DNA from: Leptolyngbya sp. FACHB-321
GTDB taxonomy: Bacteria; Cyanobacteriota; Cyanobacteriia; Leptolyngbyales; Leptolyngbyaceae
Direction: 5' to 3'
DNA: 64,000 bases
NCBI RefSeq assembly: GCF_014695975.1
Contig: NZ_JACJPI010000040.1
Span: 1-64,000 of the forward strand
Shown: piece after piece, positions 1-9,920 of the stretch
How positions within the stretch are numbered: position 1 is the stretch's first letter
Layout: each line of letters begins with the position of its first letter
Notes under the pieces: generated by a model
The model's database searches: none
Told to the model about the DNA's origin: nothing
What the model saw: the letters and a program-made list of their open reading frames with translations, nothing else
Made by a program: the position numbers and the translations under genes

Positions 1-1
1 A

Positions 2-124
2 CCTGACCTCAATCGGATTGAAAAATGCTGGGCGTGGTTAAAAAGTCGTATTCGCAAACACTTACGTGCTGCCACTCCTTTGCGCGATGCGATGGAAACC
101 GTGCTCAAGCAGGCTGCGTCCTAA
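2..124 (+). CDS. C-terminal fragment of IS630-family transposase, truncated by window edge
   Basis: Open frame from the window edge: PDLNRIEKCWAWLKSRIRKHLRAATPLRDAMETVLKQAAS*; the PDLNxIExxWxxLK motif is typical of IS630/Tc1-mariner DDE transposases. Confidence 0.85.
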   Translation, partial: PDLNRIEKCWAWLKSRIRKHLRAATPLRDAMETVLKQAAS

Positions 125-129
125 CTTCT

Positions 130-540
130 ATGGTGGTGGCTATATCAAACTTTTCCTGACGCAAAAAGCGCACTGTGCGTGAACACAATGCGCTGTTGTT
201 TGAAAGCTCCGTAAACTAATGTCCGAGCGAGAAATCGCTTTGCGGTACGCTGACGAAACTCTGTGGAGTTCCGGTAAACGATGTAGGTGGTCTACGGGGC
301 GGTGGATCACGCGGAGGCGTGTAAGACGGTAAAACCACTGTCGTCAACACTAGTAAGGAACAGAGAGCCTGTCCACCTTGAAGCAGTGGTGAGGCTTGAG
401 GAAGCAAGCCTCTGAATCCAGAGGCTCTAATAACGTGTAATGGGTTTCGTGTCATGGTTCTGAAGGCGATGTACGTACATGATTTATGGGTTGGTAGATT
501 ACCTCGCCTCAAATATGCACTCTCAAAAAAGGGGTGAGAA
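130..540 (+). mobile_element. Non-coding or degenerate mobile-element remnant with hairpins (possible IS605-type right end or group II intron fragment)
   Basis: Next to a transposase end; no convincing protein; nested hairpins (GAGGCTTG..CAAGCCTC, CCTCTG..CAGAGG, ATGTACGTACAT); fragment frame 287-415 reads VVYGAVDHAEACKTVKPLSSTLVRNREPVHLEAVVRLEEASL*. Confidence 0.3.
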
Positions 541-820
541 TGCAAACCTGGAACAATTGTGCTCAAACCTGGCTAAGAGACCGCTCTGAGACGATTTCAG
601 GAATCCAGGTAAAACTTTTGCAAGTGCTTGCTGGAACTGTCTTGGTAGATGTCCCCAGTGCACCACTGAAGGCAGAGACGGTCAGCCAAGTGTGTGAAAC
701 GGTCCAGGCAACTGTAGGCGTAAGGGAAATGCGCCCTATACCTAGAGCTTAGGTCAGTTTTTTTGCATCAGGCTTGCAGAAAAGTGCCAACTTGATGACC
801 GTATTGAGTACCAAACGTGC

Positions 821-2704
821 TTACTGAAACCAGGGTTTAGTGAGAGGAAAGGCAAGCTCGCAAAGGGTTCCTTGAGGGGAGGAGGTTTCGCGCTTAAACT
901 TTCCGCCCAACCTGAAAGCAAGTTTACGAGCATGTTTTGTACCTTCGCCAGGAGTGGCTGTAGCGATGCCCTTGCCGTTATCAAAGACTCGCAAGCAGTA
1001 CCATTTTTGGCTCTGTGTACCGGTGACATCGAGGTGGGTTGCGTCTTCAGCGTGTTTGCCTACATTGCACAAGGCTTCTTCGATGAAACGGCACAAGTCT
1101 CGCTTTTGATCGATCGTCAACGGTCGTTTTTCTAGCGGTTCAAAGTAGCAAGATGTTTTGAGGGTGGCAAACTGGGAGAAATCCGATCGCTCTAGAGTGT
1201 TGGTGTAGACCTCATAGAGCAGTTCATGCAGGGGAAGTTTGAGGTCGAGCTTGAGTCCACTTCTAAGGTGCAGGCTCTCCTCTTGCGTCAAGGCTTCTTG
1301 CTTGAGATGCTCACCTACCCCCCGAATTTCAGCATTGAGATTCTCCAGCGTTAAAAACAGTTGCTCTTGTGGCAGCTTGTTGTCGCGCCCTTGTCTAAGC
1401 AGACTGGCTAACGTTTGTAGTGGACCATTGTGAAGGGTGTTAAAGGTTTGCTCGATCGTGCGTTGGCGTTCATCCAGCCGAGTTTTGAGTGTTTTCTCAT
1501 GCTCATAGACGTAGCTGTAGACGGCGGGGAGAACTACACTCAGATTGAGGACAATTAAGGCTGGCAGCACTGGTAACCACAAGCCTTGCAGCAGTAGAAG
1601 AGTATAGCTTCCCCCGACCAGGAGTAGATTGGCGATGCCAGCAGCAAAAAGAGTGCGTATCAGTCCGCGAGTCCGACGATCGATATAGACGCCAAGAATC
1701 CCCCAGCCTAAGATCCAGCCATATTCCCAGCCCTCTGTCCAGGTCGTCAAGAGCAGGCGTTGATCCAACACGGCGCTGATAATTTGGCTAACGGTGTGTG
1801 CCTGAATATCGAGCGAATTGGTTGGAGCGATCGCCGCTGTTGGGATGATGGGACGAATTTTGGGGTCTGTAATGCCGACAATGATGATGCGATCACGCAA
1901 CCAGTTTGGGTCAACCTTGCCTGCTCTAACATCATTTAAAGAAAGCACGCGAAACGGCTGGTGATGCTGCCGAAAGTTGAGCAAAATCTGCGGGCTACCC
2001 GTCCCAACCCCGGCATATGCACCCGATGGCTTCAAGCGCGGCAGTTCGGTCAAGCCAAACCGCATGGCTTCCTTGTCACGCAGCCCATTTTGAAGGGTAA
2101 GATTCTTGTCTTGAGCAGTTAAATAGGTTTCAACCAACCGAATCGTGAGTGAAAACTTGTAAGCTTCGGCATTAAGCGGATCGTAGATGCCAAGTAGGGC
2201 GCGCCTTACATGGTTATTTGCTCGGTTGTCACCTTCGGGAATCAAGTCGATCAGACCAACCTGTTTGCCAAAAAAGCCTGGTGGCGGCGGAATTTGATCG
2301 GCAGCCGTTAGAACGGTCTCAGAGACAATCAGCTTCTGGCGCTGTTTGAAACCGGCAAGCCGTACTTTATCTGACTTCGCAATTTGGTTTTGTAGAATGT
2401 GCAGACCAATGACCGCAGGCTTGTAAGTTTGCAGTCTGTTCAACAGGTCTACTAGATCACGTTCTGGAATGGGATAGCCTGTCTGTTGGATGGCAGTAGC
2501 GTCGATGCCAACTAACACAATGCGATCGTCTTTCGATTCAGTCGGACGATGACGCAAAAACGCATCCAGCGTCAGCAATTCCAAACTTTGCAGAGAGCCT
2601 GTGAGCCGAGCCGCTATCACTAGCCCAATGACAACCATACCTGGCAGTGCCCAACGCCAAAGTAAAGCGGTTGCTCTCAGGCTATTCCAGAGGTTGCGCT
2701 GCAT
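821..2704 (-). CDS. CHASE2-domain sensor histidine kinase (HisKA_3/NarX-like)
   Basis: N-terminal CHASE2-like segment (LELLTLDAFLRHRPTESKDDRIVLVGIDATAIQQTGYPIP), TM helices, TLHNGPLQTLASL phospho-His box, HATPase with DNGKGI. Confidence 0.85.
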   Translation of the reverse strand: MQRNLWNSLRATALLWRWALPGMVVIGLVIAARLTGSLQSLELLTLDAFLRHRPTESKDDRIVLVGIDATAIQQTGYPIPERDLVDLLNRLQTYKPAVIGLHILQNQIAKSDKVRLAGFKQRQKLIVSETVLTAADQIPPPPGFFGKQVGLIDLIPEGDNRANNHVRRALLGIYDPLNAEAYKFSLTIRLVETYLTAQDKNLTLQNGLRDKEAMRFGLTELPRLKPSGAYAGVGTGSPQILLNFRQHHQPFRVLSLNDVRAGKVDPNWLRDRIIIVGITDPKIRPIIPTAAIAPTNSLDIQAHTVSQIISAVLDQRLLLTTWTEGWEYGWILGWGILGVYIDRRTRGLIRTLFAAGIANLLLVGGSYTLLLLQGLWLPVLPALIVLNLSVVLPAVYSYVYEHEKTLKTRLDERQRTIEQTFNTLHNGPLQTLASLLRQGRDNKLPQEQLFLTLENLNAEIRGVGEHLKQEALTQEESLHLRSGLKLDLKLPLHELLYEVYTNTLERSDFSQFATLKTSCYFEPLEKRPLTIDQKRDLCRFIEEALCNVGKHAEDATHLDVTGTQSQKWYCLRVFDNGKGIATATPGEGTKHARKLAFRLGGKFKRETSSPQGTLCELAFPLTKPWFQ

Positions 2705-2793
2705 CGTCTTCGACTCCAGATTGTGAAAGCTATGGAGACTTACATGTAACGTTTTTAAGCGCTAACAATTAACAACTAACAACGGACAACCAA

Positions 2794-3528
2794 TTAGTCA
2801 ATCAGTCCTTCTTCCCTGGCGCGAATTTCGGTTTGAATGCGGATATTTTTGCCGTCTTGCTTGTCTTCATCAGGGTAGACTTCTAGCACATCTTGGATCT
2901 TTGTCCAGTAGTGCCGCACTGTGCGTTCAGAGACTTGCATTCGTTTGGCGATCGACCGATCTTGCAACCCTTCATGAAACGCAAGCTTGAGTACGGTGAT
3001 CCAGTCAGGTTTCACCTCTAGCGTACGTCCCCGTCGAATATCTTTGGTGTGAGTAATGCCTTTGAGCGCCCAGTCTACTCGCGTCAGCATTTCGCGGCTG
3101 GAAAGACTTTTATCAGCGACGGTAAACCCAGCCTTGTGACGATCGATTTCGGGTCTGATGCGCACCAACGCTCTGACGTGCGTACTTTGAACGGTCAAAT
3201 TGAGCGTAGGGTAGTTTTGCATCAACGTTTTCAGCAATTGCACGCCCGACTCAGCCTGGGCTGCACCGCCGTTTGTTTCGGGTAAGGAAAGGTCTAGCAC
3301 AATCAGGTCAGGCATCTGTAGTTTTACTTGGCTCAACGTACTCGCGACGGTTTGAGCCGTCAGAATTTCTGCATGTGGGTATTGTTGCTTAAGTAGATCG
3401 ATCGTGCCACCCAGAACGATTTCGTGATCATCAACCACTAAAAGACGAAGCTTGGCTGGTTCTGAGGGATTTTGGCTCATTGCCGACAACATAAAACGGA
3501 AAGAGCGATTGCATAAAGGTACCTTCAA
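2794..3528 (-). CDS. Response regulator, REC plus LuxR-like HTH
   Basis: LRLLVVDDHEIVLGG..PDLIVLDLSLPE receiver; C-terminal HTH DRSIAKRMQVSERTVRHYWTKIQDVL; same strand as the upstream kinase. Confidence 0.85.
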   Translation of the reverse strand: MKVPLCNRSFRFMLSAMSQNPSEPAKLRLLVVDDHEIVLGGTIDLLKQQYPHAEILTAQTVASTLSQVKLQMPDLIVLDLSLPETNGGAAQAESGVQLLKTLMQNYPTLNLTVQSTHVRALVRIRPEIDRHKAGFTVADKSLSSREMLTRVDWALKGITHTKDIRRGRTLEVKPDWITVLKLAFHEGLQDRSIAKRMQVSERTVRHYWTKIQDVLEVYPDEDKQDGKNIRIQTEIRAREEGLID

Positions 3529-3856
3529 CTTTGCCGAAAACTACAGAGAAAGGCAAGCAGTTTGCATGAAGCTGCTTACAGAAAACTGCAAGGCTTGCCA
3601 ACATTCTTGGCAATGAACTTGGCAGAGAGGGCTAATGTAACGCAACAAGCATTTTCATACAATCTGAGTTAATTCACCCAAACTTCAAATGATCCGGGAA
3701 AAAACGGTTGTCTTGGTGAGAAACCTGGACGTGATGTTTGGATGAAGCTTCGGTTAGTCATATTCACGTAAATTGCTCTGAATCACTGAAGCACTACTAC
3801 AGACCCAGTCATCAGTTTGAAAGCAGCTTTGTACCCTTCTCTAGCCCCGGAGAACT

Positions 3857-4447
3857 ATGCTAAGTCAACTAGAACAAACGAAATCATTCGCTCAAGACAG
3901 CACCCTGCTAAAAGGTGTACTTGAAGGTATTACTGATGGCATTTTAATTTTGTCCGATCGCGGTGAGTGGATCTATCACAACTACTACGCTCATTGCATT
4001 TGTCAACAGCTTAACCAGCACAACAATCAGGATTATGCAGGTGTGCCCACGGTGCCCGAAGCAATCTGGCAGACCTGTAAGGCATTGATTGAAAGCCGTG
4101 AGCTGTATGCTGATCAGCCGATTGTCATGGAGTCAGAAATTGCTTCCACTCGATCGCACACTTATCGGATTCGGGTCCGGTGGCTGACCTTAGATGACCT
4201 CAAACGCCCATATCTGGCGGTTTTACTAGAAGATCGGCAGCAGTCTTTGCAAAACCGGGCACTGGCTGAAGCCGTTTTGTACGATCTGTCACCACGACAA
4301 ACAGAGGTCTGGCTTTTACGTCGTGCGGGATTCACATATCAACAGATTGCGCTCGAGCTTTACATCACCCTCAATACGGTCAAACGACATCTCAAAGATA
4401 TTCGAGCGAAACAGAGCCTATCGATTGATCTAGAACGTCAAGCGTAA
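3857..4447 (+). CDS. PAS-like plus LuxR-type HTH transcriptional regulator
   Basis: LEGITDGILILSDRGEWIYHN PAS-like start; C-terminal LSPRQTEVWLLRRAGFTYQQIALELYITLNTVKRHLKDI HTH. Confidence 0.75.
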   Translation: MLSQLEQTKSFAQDSTLLKGVLEGITDGILILSDRGEWIYHNYYAHCICQQLNQHNNQDYAGVPTVPEAIWQTCKALIESRELYADQPIVMESEIASTRSHTYRIRVRWLTLDDLKRPYLAVLLEDRQQSLQNRALAEAVLYDLSPRQTEVWLLRRAGFTYQQIALELYITLNTVKRHLKDIRAKQSLSIDLERQA

Positions 4448-4532
4448 GCCTAAACCGCTGCGTTTGCTTTCTACCTGTTCGACGTTGGCAGCACCAGTAC
4501 AATGCAAGCCCTTAGCCTCAGGAGAAACCACG

Positions 4533-4826
4533 ATGTTAGCGTTTAATTCCATCAAGGCTTTTAATTCATTCCTCTTTAACGAGCCAATAGAGCAGGCTGC
4601 AACGTCCTTCCTTAGCGAAGCAGACCCCAACTATCGGGGACGGGCGATCGTCTCCGAAATCATTGCACCACACAAGCGAGGACGAGTGAAGTTTCAAGGT
4701 TCGTGGTGGCTCGCGCAGTGTGAACAAGATGTGACGCTTGCCGTTGGTGAGGTTGTGCAAGTCATTGGACGGCAAAACATTACGCTGCTCGTCAAACCGA
4801 CTTCGCTATCAGCAGCGTCGTACTAG
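4533..4826 (+). CDS. NfeD-like OB-fold protein
   Basis: YRGRAIVSEIIAPHKRGRVKFQGSWWLAQCEQDVTLAVGEVVQVIGRQNITLLVKP resembles the NfeD C-terminal domain; start ATG 4533 chosen. Confidence 0.65.
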   Translation: MLAFNSIKAFNSFLFNEPIEQAATSFLSEADPNYRGRAIVSEIIAPHKRGRVKFQGSWWLAQCEQDVTLAVGEVVQVIGRQNITLLVKPTSLSAASY

Positions 4827-4925
4827 GAAAGGTTTAGCGGTTAGCGGTTAGCGGTCAGCTATCAACTTTTCGCTGACTACTAACCGCTGATTGCTAATCA
4901 CATGCCCTTTCTATTCATCCGACCA

Positions 4926-5231
4926 TTACTGCTCTTGCATCAAGCGCAGGTAGTTTTGTTGCAGTCGAATATTGTCTTGCGTCAGGCGATCACCCATTTC
5001 TTTCTCAGCATCGCTAATCTGCTCCCAAAAGGCAGTAGAGCGTCGTGCGGTCAATAGCTCCTGCCAGAGTGCGTCGATCACTTCTGCGGCAACAGCGTCT
5101 ACGGCTAGATCGCTGAGTAGCTGTGCCATGTTTTGGCAAGCTGCTTCTTGCTGGGTCGGATTCCGTGCCAGTGAGAAACAGTCTTTCAGTTGAGCAAGCT
5201 GATTCTGAGTCAGAGAGTGGGTCATAATCAA
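4926..5231 (-). CDS. Conserved hypothetical small protein
   Basis: 101-aa ORF, alpha-helical composition, in a plausible intergenic slot. Confidence 0.55.
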   Translation of the reverse strand: MIMTHSLTQNQLAQLKDCFSLARNPTQQEAACQNMAQLLSDLAVDAVAAEVIDALWQELLTARRSTAFWEQISDAEKEMGDRLTQDNIRLQQNYLRLMQEQ

Positions 5232-5364
5232 ACCAATGCCGTTTTGTTTGAGACCTGGAGCGCTTAGGCTCAGGAGTTTACATTTCTTAACCGTAGCTTT
5301 ACTTACGGTACAATCAGCCTCACACTGACACGTCTACTTTTGGTTGGATTCTATTTTAGGGACT

Positions 5365-6381
5365 ATGGCGAAGCAGCGGATTCTTTCGGGAGTGCAACCA
5401 ACTGGCAATCTCCATCTAGGCAACTACCTGGGTGCCATTCGTAATTGGGTGGAGGGGCAACACCAGTACGATAATTTCTTTTGTGTGGTTGATTTGCACG
5501 CCATCACTGTGCCGCACAACCCCGCTACATTGGCGCAAGACACGTACACGATCGCGGCGCTCTATCTTGCCTGTGGCATTGACCTCAGCAACTCAACGAT
5601 CTTTGTCCAGTCCCACATTTCGGCGCATAGCGAACTTGCCTGGTTGCTCAATTGCATTACCCCGCTCAATTGGCTCACGGATATGATCCAGTTCAAAGAA
5701 AAAGCCGTTAAACAGGGCGAAAATGTTGGCGTAGGGCTGTTGGATTATCCCGTTCTGATGGCAGCAGACATTTTGCTCTATGACGCGGATAAAGTGCCTG
5801 TCGGCGAAGACCAAAAGCAGCATTTGGAATTAACCCGCGATTTGGTCGATTCGTTTAATCACAAGTTTGCCAAGCCCAACCAGCCCGTCCTTAAGAAACC
5901 CGATCCGCTTATTCGAGCAGAAGGTGCGCGGGTCATGAGCCTAACCGATGGCACTAAGAAAATGTCCAAATCCGATCCATCAGAACTCAGCCGTATTAAC
6001 CTGCTTGATCCACCAGATGTGATTCAGAACAAAATCAAGCGCTGCAAAACTGATCCGGTGCGCGGTCTGGTCTTTGATGACCCCGATCGCCCCGAATGCC
6101 ATAATCTCCTGACGCTCTATATGTTGCTGTCTGGTCAGACGAAAGCAGTCGTTGCAGCCGAATGCCAGGATATGGGCTGGGGGCAATTTAAGCCCTTGTT
6201 GACCGAAACCGCGATCGCCCATCTCCAACCCATCCAGGCAAAATATCAGGAAATTATGGCTGAACCAAGCTACCTGGATTCGGTATTGCGTGATGGTCAG
6301 GAGAAGGCAGGGGCGATCGCCAATGCCACATTGCTGCGTGTTAAAGATGCTCTTGGCTACTCACGTCTTCCTGTAGTGTGA
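5365..6381 (+). CDS. trpS: Tryptophan--tRNA ligase
   Basis: MAKQRILSGVQPTGNLHLGNYLGAIRNWV; HIGH-like GNLHLGN and KMSKS (KKMSKSDPS) motifs. Confidence 0.97.
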   Translation: MAKQRILSGVQPTGNLHLGNYLGAIRNWVEGQHQYDNFFCVVDLHAITVPHNPATLAQDTYTIAALYLACGIDLSNSTIFVQSHISAHSELAWLLNCITPLNWLTDMIQFKEKAVKQGENVGVGLLDYPVLMAADILLYDADKVPVGEDQKQHLELTRDLVDSFNHKFAKPNQPVLKKPDPLIRAEGARVMSLTDGTKKMSKSDPSELSRINLLDPPDVIQNKIKRCKTDPVRGLVFDDPDRPECHNLLTLYMLLSGQTKAVVAAECQDMGWGQFKPLLTETAIAHLQPIQAKYQEIMAEPSYLDSVLRDGQEKAGAIANATLLRVKDALGYSRLPVV

Positions 6382-6420
6382 GGAGGGTGAAGCACCCTGG
6401 AGACCTATACTAATTTGTAC

Positions 6421-6448
6421 GAGCGCGAGCTTTTGCGGCTCTTTTTTT
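6421..6448 (+). terminator. Likely rho-independent terminator after trpS
   Basis: GAGCGC..GCGGCTC imperfect stem followed by CTTTTTTT. Confidence 0.5.
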
Positions 6449-6455
6449 GATTTGT

Positions 6456-7382
6456 ATGTCTGATAACGCCACAAACACGACACGATCCCTAGCATCGACC
6501 TTCCGCGCTGCTGCTCAACAGGGCGACTTCCTCATTACGGCAGAAGTAATGCCGCCCAAGGGAGGAAACCCCGCTCATATGCTCGAAATGGCGCGATCGC
6601 TCAAGGGTCGGGTGCATGCGGTAAACATCACCGACGGTAGCCGAGCGGTATTGCGGATGTCGTCGTTGGCAGCGTCCGTACTTTTGGCGCAGGAAGGCAT
6701 TGAGCCGATTTGTCAGATGGCGTGTCGCGATCGCAACGCTATTGGCTTACAGGGAGACCTCATGGGTGCCCAAGCGCTTGGCATTCGCAACATTTTAGCG
6801 TTGACGGGTGACCCCATCAAGGCAGGCGACCATCCCCAAGCTAAAGCTGTGTTTGAGCTAGAGTCGGTTCGCTTGCTGCAACTGATTCACAAGCTGAATG
6901 CTGGGTGTGATTTCAATGACAAACTGTTAACGGATGGCGCGACCGAGTTCTTTGTTGGAGCGGCGATCGATCCTCAATGTGGTAGCTGGTCAGGGTTGCA
7001 GCGTCGATTTGAGCGCAAACTAGCAGCCGGAGCGGAATTTTTTCAAAGCCAGTTAATTTCAGACTTCGATCGACTCGAAAAGTTTATGACCCAGCTTGCA
7101 GTCGGCTGCAACAAGCCTGTCCTGGCAGGTATTTTCTTGCTCAAGTCAGCGAAAAACGCACAGTTCATTAATCGTTGTGTGCCAGGTGTGCAAATTCCTG
7201 ACCACATCATCGATCGCCTGGAACGTGCCGCTGATCCACTCCAGGAAGGCGTACTGATTGCAGCCGAACAAGTAAAGCAAGCCCGCCAGCTCTGTCAGGG
7301 TGTTCACGTGATGGCGGTCAAACGCGAAGATTTGATTCCGCAGATTCTTGACCTGGCAGGCATTGCACCGTTACAGAATTAG
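6456..7382 (+). CDS. metF: Methylenetetrahydrofolate reductase
   Basis: TAEVMPPKGGNPAHMLEMARSLKGRVHAVNITDG..ALTGDPIKAGDHP..FFVGAAIDPQ; start ATG 6456 preferred over the upstream TTG. Confidence 0.85.
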   Translation: MSDNATNTTRSLASTFRAAAQQGDFLITAEVMPPKGGNPAHMLEMARSLKGRVHAVNITDGSRAVLRMSSLAASVLLAQEGIEPICQMACRDRNAIGLQGDLMGAQALGIRNILALTGDPIKAGDHPQAKAVFELESVRLLQLIHKLNAGCDFNDKLLTDGATEFFVGAAIDPQCGSWSGLQRRFERKLAAGAEFFQSQLISDFDRLEKFMTQLAVGCNKPVLAGIFLLKSAKNAQFINRCVPGVQIPDHIIDRLERAADPLQEGVLIAAEQVKQARQLCQGVHVMAVKREDLIPQILDLAGIAPLQN

Positions 7383-7530
7383 CGATCAGCCGTCAGCTTT
7401 CAGCGATTAGCTCTAGTGTTGCCACTGCTTCGATCGATCGCTGGTAAGCAATCAACGTCTACGAAACAAGAGACAATATCCTTTCGGCTGGCTGCTGATC
7501 GCTGATAGCTGATAGCTTATAGCTGACCAA
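7383..7530. repeat. Heptad-type short repeats (GCTGATA / AGCTTTC variants)
   Basis: gatcagccgtcagctttcagcgattagct ... gctgctgatcgctgatagctgatagcttatagctgacc. Confidence 0.5.
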
Positions 7531-7531
7531 C

Positions 7532-8086
7532 CTAACGGTTGAAAAACTGACCCGCCATATTCAGCGCGTCGCCTAGATCAACGCTCCCATCATTATTTTT
7601 GTCCAGAAAGGCACTCAAGACAGGATTGCCTGCCTGTGGGTTTTCAGTATGTGCGCCACCCTGGAGGAACTTCAGCGCGAGGGGCACCAGGGTCGGCAGA
7701 ATAGCTTGAATCGTTTGTGGCGGAAGCCCTGTCCGCTGAATCAAATCTTGTACGACTTGCTGCTGCATAACGGGTCCCAGAACAGCATTTACCGCTTGGG
7801 GATTTGGTCCTGTGCCGCTGTATTGATTAACCATTGCCTGTGCTTGTCCTGCTCCTCCAGTAGCCTGCTGCTGTTGTAGCGCCGATTGCACGTAGCCACC
7901 AACAACGGACACGAGCGTCTGCGTTGTGCCTGCATCAATGCCATTGCTGTTGCTCATTTGCTGGACAGTATTGAGAATTGAGCCAAGCTGACTTGGGTTT
8001 GCCTGCTGACTTGGGTTGCTGACTGCGCTTAAGACTGCATCGAAAAGTCCCATAAGATTCCTCATTCCAACATTTTTGACCACCAC
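7532..8086 (-). CDS. DUF937-like protein with C-terminal EF-hand-like motif
   Basis: MGLFDAVLSAVSNPSQQANPSQLGSILNTVQQ.. low-complexity Gln region; DKNNDGSVDLGDAL at the C terminus; real start probably MGLF or MRN. Confidence 0.65.
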   Translation of the reverse strand: MVVKNVGMRNLMGLFDAVLSAVSNPSQQANPSQLGSILNTVQQMSNSNGIDAGTTQTLVSVVGGYVQSALQQQQATGGAGQAQAMVNQYSGTGPNPQAVNAVLGPVMQQQVVQDLIQRTGLPPQTIQAILPTLVPLALKFLQGGAHTENPQAGNPVLSAFLDKNNDGSVDLGDALNMAGQFFNR

Positions 8087-8276
8087 TCAAGCTACCAGAG
8101 CATAAACCGTCTAGCATCTCTCGGTTAGGGTAACTGTCTCATGCGTTGATCGCGACTGGCTTAATGATCTTTTAGGGCAGTGGACTATTAAGGCTAGCTG
8201 GCTTTAAGGGCAGTCAGGCACCTCTCCAAAAAAATCGGGGAACTAGAATGAAAGGCAGATGCACCACAAATAATTC

Positions 8277-9902
8277 ATGCGCCTTTCGCGTCTCCTCACG
8301 CTCATTGCTGGACTCGCCCTTATTTTAGGGCTGGTTATCTGGCTGATTGATGCACTCACTCGGCTTTCCTGGCAGCTTTATGCCTACCCGCTGCTGTCTC
8401 AGCTCTTGCTGGTGCTCATCGTGACGCTACTGGCAGTTTTGATTGGAGCCTTGATCTATTATCTCTTTGTGCTGCCGCGTGCCTCAAAACGTCGTCAGCA
8501 AGCACGACGGCAGCCCCGTGTGCCTGCCGAGAAAACGGAGGCGGCTGAAGAAACACTAAAAGCAGTGCGACAGCAGGTGAGCCAGATTCAAGATGAGGTA
8601 GCGCGGCAAGAATTGTTGCAGCGATCGCGCGAAATTGAGCAAAACCTTGCGCGGGGCAACCTGCAAATTGTCGTTTTTGGCACTGGGTCAGCCGGTAAAA
8701 CATCGTTGGTGAATGCCTTGATTGGGCGTATGGCAGGCAAAGTTGGTGCGGCAATGGGCACTACTGAAGTGGGCGAAACCTATTCACTAAAGCTGAAAGG
8801 CTTGCAGCGAGAGATTTTGCTGATTGATACGCCAGGGATCTTAGAAGCAGGCGTAGCAGGGACAGAACGCGAACAACTGGCACGGCAGTTAGCGACCGAA
8901 GCTGATTTGCTGCTGTTTGTACTGGATAATGACTTGCGACAGTCGGAATACGATCCGCTGCAAACCCTGGCAGAGATTGGCAAGCGATCGCTTGTTATCC
9001 TCAACAAGTCTGACTTGTATCGAGAGGAGGATCTCGACTTAATCTTGGCACGCTTGCAGGCACGTGTGCGTGGTTTGGTTGCGCCTGCTGATGTCATTGC
9101 AACGGCTGCTAATCCTGCCGCGATCGTGGTGGATGGTGAAACGCTTCAGCCTGACCCAGACATCATGCCGCTGATCCGCCGAATGGTGGCTGTGTTGCGG
9201 GCTGAAGGTGAGGATCTGATTGCCGACAATATCCTGCTGCAATCTCAACGGCTTGGGGAAAAAGCTCGCTATCTCATTGATGCTCAACGCCGACGACAGG
9301 CAGAGAAGATTGTCGATCGCTTCCAGTGGATTAGCGCCGGGGTCATTGCCGTGACGCCTTTGCCCGTAGTGGACTTGCTGGCAACGGCTGCTATCAACGC
9401 TCAGATGGTTGTGGAAATCGGGCGTGTCTACGGCTGCGATATCAACATGGAACGAGGACGCGAACTGGCGCTTTCCCTAGGCAAAACACTCGTCAGTTTA
9501 GGTATCGTCAAGGGTGCTATGACGTTAGTGGCAACAGCCCTAGAATTTAGCCTGGGCGGAATGTTGGCTGGGCGTGCCATTCAAGGCGTGAGCGCTGCTT
9601 ACCTGACACGCATTGCAGGCAAAAGCTTTATCGAATACTTTCGTCATAACCAGGAATGGGGAGACGGTGGCATGACTGAAGTGGTGCAACGTCAGTTTCA
9701 GCTCAACCGCAAAGATGAATTCATGCGTGCCTTTGTGCAGCAGGCGATTACGCGCGTGATCAAGCCGCTTAACCTCGATCGCGACTCGTCTGACACTCAA
9801 GACCCAGCCTTGCTAACCGAAGTTAGGCTACCACTTGAACTGAAAGCCGAACTGCTGAAAGCCGAACTCGACTCAGAGTTAGATGATTGGCACCGATCGT
9901 AA
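8277..9902 (+). CDS. Membrane-associated Era-like GTPase with DUF697-like region
   Basis: N-terminal TM helices; P-loop GTGSAGKTSLVNAL, DTPG, NKSD; C-terminal DUF697-like hydrophobic region. Confidence 0.85.
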   Translation: MRLSRLLTLIAGLALILGLVIWLIDALTRLSWQLYAYPLLSQLLLVLIVTLLAVLIGALIYYLFVLPRASKRRQQARRQPRVPAEKTEAAEETLKAVRQQVSQIQDEVARQELLQRSREIEQNLARGNLQIVVFGTGSAGKTSLVNALIGRMAGKVGAAMGTTEVGETYSLKLKGLQREILLIDTPGILEAGVAGTEREQLARQLATEADLLLFVLDNDLRQSEYDPLQTLAEIGKRSLVILNKSDLYREEDLDLILARLQARVRGLVAPADVIATAANPAAIVVDGETLQPDPDIMPLIRRMVAVLRAEGEDLIADNILLQSQRLGEKARYLIDAQRRRQAEKIVDRFQWISAGVIAVTPLPVVDLLATAAINAQMVVEIGRVYGCDINMERGRELALSLGKTLVSLGIVKGAMTLVATALEFSLGGMLAGRAIQGVSAAYLTRIAGKSFIEYFRHNQEWGDGGMTEVVQRQFQLNRKDEFMRAFVQQAITRVIKPLNLDRDSSDTQDPALLTEVRLPLELKAELLKAELDSELDDWHRS

Positions 9903-9920
9903 GAGACACTACCCGGCGTT

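Noticed and set aside
216-566. Minus-strand 116-aa ORF MSTIVPGLHSHPFF...
   Set aside because: Low-complexity Pro/Arg tail and antisense to hairpin-rich sequence; more likely a structured non-coding or mobile remnant
4830-4905. GCGGTTAGCGGTTAGCGGTCAGC repeats considered as a CRISPR or regulatory array
   Set aside because: Units are ~7-8 bp with no spacers; same class as other intergenic heptad repeats
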